From the NCBI RefSeq assembly GCF_011927785.1, contig NZ_JAATJK010000001.1, positions 5,675,001 through 5,739,000 of the forward strand: a DNA stretch of 64,000 bases, in the 5' to 3' direction. Source of the DNA: Micromonospora profundi. GTDB taxonomy: Bacteria > Actinomycetota > Actinomycetes > Mycobacteriales > Micromonosporaceae. Under the pieces are notes generated by a model that ran no database searches, was not told where the DNA came from, and was given only the letters and a program-made list of their open reading frames with translations. Both the position numbers and the translations under genes were made by a program. Within the stretch, counting starts at the first letter, position 1; every line of letters starts with the position of its first letter. Positions 59,245 to 64,000 of this stretch are shown here, piece by piece.

Positions 59245-59684
59245 GCACCCCGACAGGTGTACGTCCGCTAACCGACGACCACGGCCGGGTGAGCATCTTC
59301 CTGGCTGTGGCGATGATCGGCGTACTGGCCATCATCGGCCTCTCCTTCGACGGCGCCGGGCAGCTGCGCACCCTGCATCGCGCCGACAACCTGGCCGCCG
59401 AGGCGGCACGCGCGGGCGGGCAGGCCATCGACCGGGCGACCGCGATCGAGGGCGGGCCGAAGCGGATCAACGAACCGCAGGCACGCGTCGCGGTCGCCAA
59501 CTACCTCTCCGCCGCCGGCACCACCGGCCACACAGTGAGCTTCCCGCGCATCGCCGGGGAGACCGTCGTCCAGGTACGCGTCACGATCACCTACCGCCGC
59601 TCGATGCTCGGGCTGTTCGGCTTCGCCGACCGGGTCACCGTCACCGGCGAGGCCACCGCGCGGGCCATCACCGCAGGACCGTAG
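59241..59684 (+). CDS. TadG-like pilus-assembly protein
   Basis: A 147-residue protein. HGRVSIFLAVAMIGVLAIIG gives one N-terminal membrane helix. NLAAEAARAGGQAIDRATAI is the helix usual in TadG/TadE proteins after the membrane segment. The +5 residue after G15 is Phe, so cleavage is doubtful. It starts with an ATGA overlap. Confidence 0.83.
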   Translation: MSTPTGVRPLTDDHGRVSIFLAVAMIGVLAIIGLSFDGAGQLRTLHRADNLAAEAARAGGQAIDRATAIEGGPKRINEPQARVAVANYLSAAGTTGHTVSFPRIAGETVVQVRVTITYRRSMLGLFGFADRVTVTGEATARAITAGP

Positions 59685-59699
59685 GAAGGGAAGGCAGCC

Positions 59700-61211
59700 A
59701 TGTCCGCATCGGATCGGTCCGCGGTACGCCGGACCGGACGTATCCTCACCGGCTTCGGCGCGCTTGTCGTGCTCTGCGCCCTGGTGGTCGGCGCGCCGAT
59801 CGCGCTGCTCGCCTTCGCCGGCAACCCCCTGCCTGATCACCTGCCCACCTTCGCCGAGGTGGGCACGGCGCTGACCAGCCGGGACGACGGTCAGCTCTTC
59901 CTGCGGGCGTTGGCGCTGGCCGGATGGTTCGGCTGGGCCACGTTCACCTTCTCCGTCCTGGTCGAGCTGGGCGCGCAGACCTTGCGCCGGCCTGCGCCGA
60001 AGCTGCCCGGGATGAGCCGCCAGCAGAAGGCCGCCGCCGCGCTCGTCGGCTCGGTCGCGCTGATCCTCGTGGCCAGCCCGGCCGCCGCCAGCGCCGCAGC
60101 CGTCTACGGCACCCCGGCGTACGCGAGTCCGGACGCGGCAGCCGTCGCCACCCTCGCCGCGCCGAACCGTCCGAGCGCGACGCACGACACGGCGGTCCCG
60201 CTGACCCGGACCGGGTTCACCGCCCCCGGTGACTCCCCCGCTGACGAAGAAGCTACGCCGATGTACCGCGTGGCAAGGGGCGACTACCTCGGCACTGTGG
60301 CCGAGCGTTACCTGGACGAGTTCGGCGACTACCGGCAGCTCGCCAAGCTGAACAAACTCGACGACCCGGACCGCATCCGCCCCGGCCAACTGCTACGGCT
60401 CCCCAGCGAGGCCGCCGACCAGGGCGCACGGCGGCACGCCACCGGGAAACTGGTCGGCCAGCCTGCCGCACCCAAGCCGCCGGCACCGCGACCGGCGCCC
60501 GAGCAAACCGCCCCGGAGCAGACGGCACCGGAGCGGGAGGCACCGGAGCAGGGGGCACCGGAGCGGACCGCACCGGAGCGGGTGGAGACGACACCCCGCA
60601 GCGGTACGGAATCGGCGGGCCAGGCACCCACGATGACGGTCGGCGCAGCCCGGGCCGGTGACACCGACGGGGTCAACCGACCGCTGGCGGTGTCCGCCGT
60701 GTTGGCCGTCGCGAGCATCGTCGGCGCCCAGATCGGTGCGGTGCTCGGCCTACGCCGCCGCCCGGCGACCGCCGGGGCGGCTCCCCGGTTGGCCACGTCC
60801 TCCCGCACCCCCCGGACCAGAACACCAGCAACGCGCTACAACCGCGCGGCGATCGGCAGCGGCACGGTAGCTCGCGACGGCCGTGCAGCATCTCGCGGCG
60901 ACAGCGGGGTAGCCCGCGACGGCCGTGCAGCATCTCGCGACGGCGGCGGGGTAGCTCGCGAGGGCCGTGCAGCATCTCCCGATGGCGGCGGGGTAGCTCG
61001 CGGCGGCAGCGCGGTTGCTCGCGGCAGCGGGATCGCACCTACTGGCAGCACGGCACCTGCCAGCCGCGGCACGCCGCCCACCGGTGGACCGAGTTGGGTT
61101 GGCGACGACGCTTGGGCAGGCGACAGTGCCGAAGGCCAACTGTTCGCCAGCGGGCATGACCTGGACTCCGTACCGGACGGACCATCGGTCGGCCGCCACC
61201 GGCGCAGCTGA
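59700..61211 (+). CDS. LysM-domain membrane protein ending the Tad operon
   Basis: A 503-residue protein. Three membrane segments lie at ~18-42, ~65-85 and ~105-130, then a LysM domain at ~188-235 (MYRVARGDYLGTVAERYLDE, RIRPGQLLRLP), a Pro-rich repeat (APEQT/APERT type), a fourth segment at ~325-350 and a low-complexity tail made of 14-residue repeats. LysM binds peptidoglycan, so the protein may tie the pilus to the cell wall. GGAAGG precedes ATG 59700. Confidence 0.85.
   Translation: MSASDRSAVRRTGRILTGFGALVVLCALVVGAPIALLAFAGNPLPDHLPTFAEVGTALTSRDDGQLFLRALALAGWFGWATFTFSVLVELGAQTLRRPAPKLPGMSRQQKAAAALVGSVALILVASPAAASAAAVYGTPAYASPDAAAVATLAAPNRPSATHDTAVPLTRTGFTAPGDSPADEEATPMYRVARGDYLGTVAERYLDEFGDYRQLAKLNKLDDPDRIRPGQLLRLPSEAADQGARRHATGKLVGQPAAPKPPAPRPAPEQTAPEQTAPEREAPEQGAPERTAPERVETTPRSGTESAGQAPTMTVGAARAGDTDGVNRPLAVSAVLAVASIVGAQIGAVLGLRRRPATAGAAPRLATSSRTPRTRTPATRYNRAAIGSGTVARDGRAASRGDSGVARDGRAASRDGGGVAREGRAASPDGGGVARGGSAVARGSGIAPTGSTAPASRGTPPTGGPSWVGDDAWAGDSAEGQLFASGHDLDSVPDGPSVGRHRRS
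60867..61030 (+). repeat. Coding 42-bp tandem repeats in the LysM protein gene
   Basis: About four units of 14 residues (VARDGRAASRGDSG and variants) in frame. The unit length is a multiple of three, so copy-number change keeps the frame. Confidence 0.8.
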
Positions 61212-61306
61212 ACGGACCGTCGGCCCGCCGGCACCGACGCAGCTGACCCAAACATTGAGCTCGGCGACGGTGCGGGTCACGCGCCGAGGGCTCCCGGGGC
61301 AGGTGT

Positions 61307-61353
61307 CCGGAGAGCGTGATACCTCAGAGTCATCTTGATACCTCAGAGTCATC
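61307..61353. repeat. Paired repeat element, direct-arm version
   Basis: TGATACCTCAGAGTCATC occurs at 61317-61334 and 61336-61353 in the same direction, after CCGGAGAGCG. Flanks match the element at 16939-16991, where the arms are inverted. The gap 61212-61529 contains no gene. Confidence 0.85.
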
Positions 61354-61416
61354 ATCGTCGTCGGCAACACCGGCTCCCGGGAGCGAAGCACCGGCGTCGG
61401 GCAAGCGAGGCAGATC

Positions 61417-61491
61417 GGGCAGTGCCAGGCAGGGCCAGGCCGGGCAGTGCCAGGCAGGGCCAGGCCGGGCAGTGCCAGGCAGGGCCAGGCC
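61417..61491. repeat. Three tandem copies of a 25-bp repeat
   Basis: Units begin GGGCAGTGCCAGGCAGGG at 61417, 61442 and 61467, with a degenerate continuation to ~61525. No unique spacers, so not a CRISPR. Confidence 0.85.
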
Positions 61492-61529
61492 GGGCAGGGC
61501 CGGGCCAAGCAGGGCCGGGCCGGCGGGTG

Positions 61530-62384
61530 TCAGGGCAGGCGGGTTTGGAGCACGCCGTTCTGGATGCGGGTGGGCAGGATCTGTTGGTCGCTGCCGGAGG
61601 GCCCCTGCACTACCTCGCCCCCGTTGAGCCGGAACGCGCTGCCGTGCCACGGGCAGACCACGCAGGCGTGGCCGTCGATCTCCTGCACCTCGCCCTCGCC
61701 GAGCGGCCCGCTCTGGTGCGGGCACCGCTCCAGCATCACTGTTACCTCGTCGCCGTGGCGATAGAGGATCACCGAAATGTCGTCGTCCACCTCGCGGGTG
61801 ATCAGCGTGCGCTGCGGCAGCGTGGCCATGTCGGCCAGCGAGTGCCAGCCGTCGCTCATCCGGTGCAGCTCGGAGATGCTCTGGTTGACCTGGGCGCCCT
61901 GCTTGTAGGCCAGGTGGCCGCCGATGTATGCCCCGAGGCTCACGGCGGAGAGCCCGAGGAAGCCGAGGGCCCTGCCCACGCCGTGACGGCCGGATAGACG
62001 TGCCGCAAGTGAGCCGGCGTAGAGGCCGACGCCGACAGTGTTCGCGGCGGCGTGCACCAGGCCGACCCGACGCTGGTCCCGGGAGAGCGCCGCCCAGTCG
62101 TTCAGCCCGGCCACCGCCGCGGGCAGCGCGCTCACCGTGCCCAGGCCGACGAGCACTGTGGCCGGCCGGCGCTGGCCCGGCATCAGGTCCAGCACTGCGG
62201 AACTGATCCACGCACCTACCGGCACCTGCACCATCGCCGGGTGCAGTGGATGCCCCAGCGGCACACCGTGCAGCAGGTCCCGCAGCCGCCGCGGACGCAG
62301 CGTGCTGAGGACCACCCGCTGCAACCGGTCGCCCGTCCGGTCCAAGCCGGCTGCCTGCTCAACTTTCGTCAGAAGTGCTCGCAC
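61530..62384 (-). CDS. Rieske 2Fe-2S protein with membrane DUF2231-like domain
   Basis: A 284-residue protein. The N-terminal ~165 residues hold membrane segments and the DUF2231 pattern (GVPLGHPLHPAMVQVPVGAW). The C-terminal ~100 residues are a Rieske domain with CPHQSG and CVVCPWHGSAF supplying the two Cys and two His. It is probably a membrane-anchored electron-transfer protein. GTG 62384 is the start. It ends beside the 25-bp repeat locus. Confidence 0.9.
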   Translation of the reverse strand: MRALLTKVEQAAGLDRTGDRLQRVVLSTLRPRRLRDLLHGVPLGHPLHPAMVQVPVGAWISSAVLDLMPGQRRPATVLVGLGTVSALPAAVAGLNDWAALSRDQRRVGLVHAAANTVGVGLYAGSLAARLSGRHGVGRALGFLGLSAVSLGAYIGGHLAYKQGAQVNQSISELHRMSDGWHSLADMATLPQRTLITREVDDDISVILYRHGDEVTVMLERCPHQSGPLGEGEVQEIDGHACVVCPWHGSAFRLNGGEVVQGPSGSDQQILPTRIQNGVLQTRLP

Positions 62385-62582
62385 CCGTACCGACTTCCCA
62401 GCGAACGCGGTCGCAAACCGCCCAACAGTGGCAATCCCCCACCGCCACCACCCCAGCTTCTCGCCGATCTTGCAGTTGCTGCCCTGGCAATCGCGTACAC
62501 CTCGGGCATTTGGGCGACCGAAACTGCACGATCAGCGTGGGTGGGGGTGGGGACCTTGAGTGGGGTGGGCATGCTGGGCTTT

Positions 62583-63347
62583 ATGGGTGTTCTTGTGGAG
62601 CGTTCGGGGCCGGTGACGACTGTGGTGCTGGACCGGCCGGAGGCGCGCAACGCTGTGGACGGGCCGACCGCGCGGGCCCTCGCGGACGCCTTCCGCGCCT
62701 TCGACGCCGACCCGGACGCGGCGGTCGCCGTGCTCTGGGGAGCGGGCGGCACGTTCTGCGCCGGCGCTGACCTCAAGGCGATCGGTACGCCGAGCGGCAA
62801 CCGGGTCGAACCGGAGGGCGACGGTCCGATGGGGCCCACCCGGATGGTGCTGGGCAAGCCGGTGATCGCGGCGATCTCCGGGTACGCGGTGGCCGGCGGG
62901 CTGGAGTTGGCGCTCTGGTGTGACCTGCGGGTCGCCGAGTCCGACGCCACGCTCGGGGTGCTCTGCCGCCGTTGGGGAGTGCCGTTGATCGACGGTGGCA
63001 CGGTCCGGCTGCCCCGGCTGATCGGGGAGAGCCGTGCCCTGGACCTGATCCTCACCGGCCGTCCGGTGCCGGCCGACGAGGCGTTCGCGATGGGGTTGGT
63101 CAACCGGTTGGTGCCGCCGGGCCAGGCGCGGGCGGCAGCCGAGGAGCTGGCGGCCCTGATCGCCAGGCACCCGCAGACCTGCCTGCGCAATGATCGGGCG
63201 GCGGTGCTGGCCGGGGCGGGCCGGCCTGAGTCGGAGGCCATGGCGACGGAGTTGGCGTACGGGATGGAGTCGCTGGCCACCGACGCGGCGGCCGGCGCGG
63301 CCAGGTTCGCCGCCGGCGCCGGCCGGCACGGCGCCGCGGCGGACTGA
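62583..63347 (+). CDS. Enoyl-CoA hydratase/isomerase (crotonase) family protein
   Basis: A 254-residue protein. VTTVVLDRPEARNAVDG, the oxyanion loop WGAGGTFCAGADLKAIG and AISGYAVAGGLELALWCDLR are hallmarks. The Glu positions in GGTVRLPRLIGE may serve catalysis, but the reaction (hydration or isomerisation of an acyl-CoA) is not decided. ATG 62583 is chosen, with ATG 62571 as an alternative. A terminator hairpin lies 8 bp after the stop. Confidence 0.9.
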   Translation: MGVLVERSGPVTTVVLDRPEARNAVDGPTARALADAFRAFDADPDAAVAVLWGAGGTFCAGADLKAIGTPSGNRVEPEGDGPMGPTRMVLGKPVIAAISGYAVAGGLELALWCDLRVAESDATLGVLCRRWGVPLIDGGTVRLPRLIGESRALDLILTGRPVPADEAFAMGLVNRLVPPGQARAAAEELAALIARHPQTCLRNDRAAVLAGAGRPESEAMATELAYGMESLATDAAAGAARFAAGAGRHGAAAD

Positions 63348-63354
63348 CGCCAAG

Positions 63355-63399
63355 CCGGGCGGTGTGGTCACCCGTGTGTCGAGTGGCCACACCGCCCGG
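63355..63399. terminator. Bidirectional terminator between convergent genes
   Basis: CCGGGCGGTGTGG (63355-63367) and CCACACCGCCCGG (63387-63399) form a perfect 13-bp stem with a 19-nt loop, between the crotonase stop and the stop of the beta-helix gene. Confidence 0.8.
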
Positions 63400-63431
63400 G
63401 GAACCGACCGCCGCCCGGCGACCGGGCTGGG

Positions 63432-64000
63432 TCAGTTGCGGTTGATGGTGAACGTCGAGGTGGGGTTCTGGATGTCTACAGCGTTGTTGCTCAGCCGCAG
63501 GTTGTTGAAGGTGACCGACCCGACGGCCGGACCCTGCCCTGCCTCCGGCATCGGGTTGGCCCAGATGGCGAAGCCGGACTTCGCGTCGTAGGCATCACCG
63601 CTCTTGCGCGCCCCGCTGATCGACACGTTTGTGAAGACCGTGTCGGTGATCGGGTTCTGCGGCTGCCCGCCGACGTAGTTCGTCTGGAACATGATGCCGC
63701 TGTAGGTCGGGTCGACGATGTCCACGTCGCTGACCCGGATGCCCTGGAACACCTTCGAAGCGGAGAAGACCCAGATCGCCGGGAAGGTCTGCCCTCCCCA
63801 GAAGTGCCCACCGGCCCGGACGATCGAGATGTTCTCGAACCGGGTGGGTGGGCTCGCTCCGAAGCCGTTCATGGGGTAGCCGAAGTCGAGTGAGCTGATG
63901 GTGATGCCGGCGTAGACGAGCGTGTCCGCGATGTAGATGTTGCGGAACGTGTTGCCGTAGCCGCCGTAGACGGCGACACCGGCGGCCCGCCAGGTCAGCG
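63432..64000 (-). CDS. Secreted beta-helix carbohydrate enzyme (GH87-like), 5' part outside window
   Basis: The open frame continues to the right edge, so only the C-terminal 189 residues are seen. Repeated strand-turn units (GGYGNTFRNIYIADTLVYAG, GIRVSDVDIVDPTYSGIMF, TVFTNVSISGARKSGD) form a right-handed parallel beta-helix. The pattern resembles alpha-1,3-glucanases/mycodextranases (GH87), but the catalytic Asp residues cannot be checked. It ends TSTFTINRN. Confidence 0.75.
   Translation of the reverse strand, partial: LTWRAAGVAVYGGYGNTFRNIYIADTLVYAGITISSLDFGYPMNGFGASPPTRFENISIVRAGGHFWGGQTFPAIWVFSASKVFQGIRVSDVDIVDPTYSGIMFQTNYVGGQPQNPITDTVFTNVSISGARKSGDAYDAKSGFAIWANPMPEAGQGPAVGSVTFNNLRLSNNAVDIQNPTSTFTINRN

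Noticed and set aside
61417..61491. Possible CRISPR array or small coding repeat
   Set aside because: Three adjacent 25-bp copies without spacers, outside any credible gene.

Overview
The window is very GC-rich, with dense genes, many GTG starts, many 1-4 bp gene overlaps and repeated TANNNT boxes 6-7 nt upstream of start codons (leaderless transcription). Together with an actinobacterial-type integrative element, a DUF574-type methyltransferase, a stressosome operon and a Tad pilus locus, this points to a filamentous actinomycete, most likely Micromonosporaceae (Micromonospora-like). That assignment is inference; no rRNA is present.

Left chromosomal part (1-23.7 kb). A FAD-linked oxidase (cut by the window edge) faces an S9A oligopeptidase. 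A PadR-ABC exporter operon with a palindromic operator follows, then a TIGR03086-like protein and an AraC regulator. A leftward operon encodes a complete stressosome relay: RsbR, RsbS, RsbT, an ATPase/SpoIIE-phosphatase fusion, a histidine kinase and a REC-SpoIIE phosphatase, with a divergent single-STAS antagonist. Then come an MFS exporter/FadR-type regulator pair, MscL with a strong terminator, a LuxR-type ATPase regulator facing a PP2C phosphatase, an Eis-like acetyltransferase, a beta-helix lipoprotein and a sugar-nucleotide-type epimerase.

Integrated element (23,715-36,261). tRNA-Lys(UUU) has its 3' part duplicated 12.5 kb downstream as a 41-bp direct repeat. Between the copies lie a YefM/YoeB toxin-antitoxin pair, a damaged tyrosine integrase, Xis, a frameshifted remnant of a RepSA-type replication initiator, an Mrr-like restriction endonuclease, an XRE-M78 peptidase with an unknown partner gene, a HEPN-domain protein, an HNH nuclease, an ISL3-type insertion sequence, a small GntR repressor and three overlapping small genes. 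No transfer gene is visible. I read it as a decayed actinomycete integrative element (AICE) kept for defence-like cargo.

Middle part (36.3-51.2 kb). A TetR-controlled mini-operon (small protein, methyltransferase, lipoprotein), an IclR regulator with a sugar ABC importer whose two permeases are fused into one protein, a MarR-GNAT fusion, LtrA, a DUF574-type methyltransferase, a GH65 phosphorylase/hydrolase, a PAP2 phosphatase and a prepilin peptidase.

Right part (51.2-64 kb). A rightward Tad/Flp-type secretion-pilus operon: lipoprotein, secreted Gly-rich protein, CpaB/SAF protein, TadZ/CpaE-like, TadA, TadB, TadC, small pilin-like protein, two TadE-like pseudopilins, TadG-like protein and a LysM membrane protein. 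The prepilin peptidase encoded divergently at 50.4-51.2 kb probably serves it. A repeat locus, a Rieske protein, an enoyl-CoA hydratase and a truncated beta-helix carbohydrate enzyme end the window. The repeat locus at 61.3 kb is related to one at 16.9 kb.
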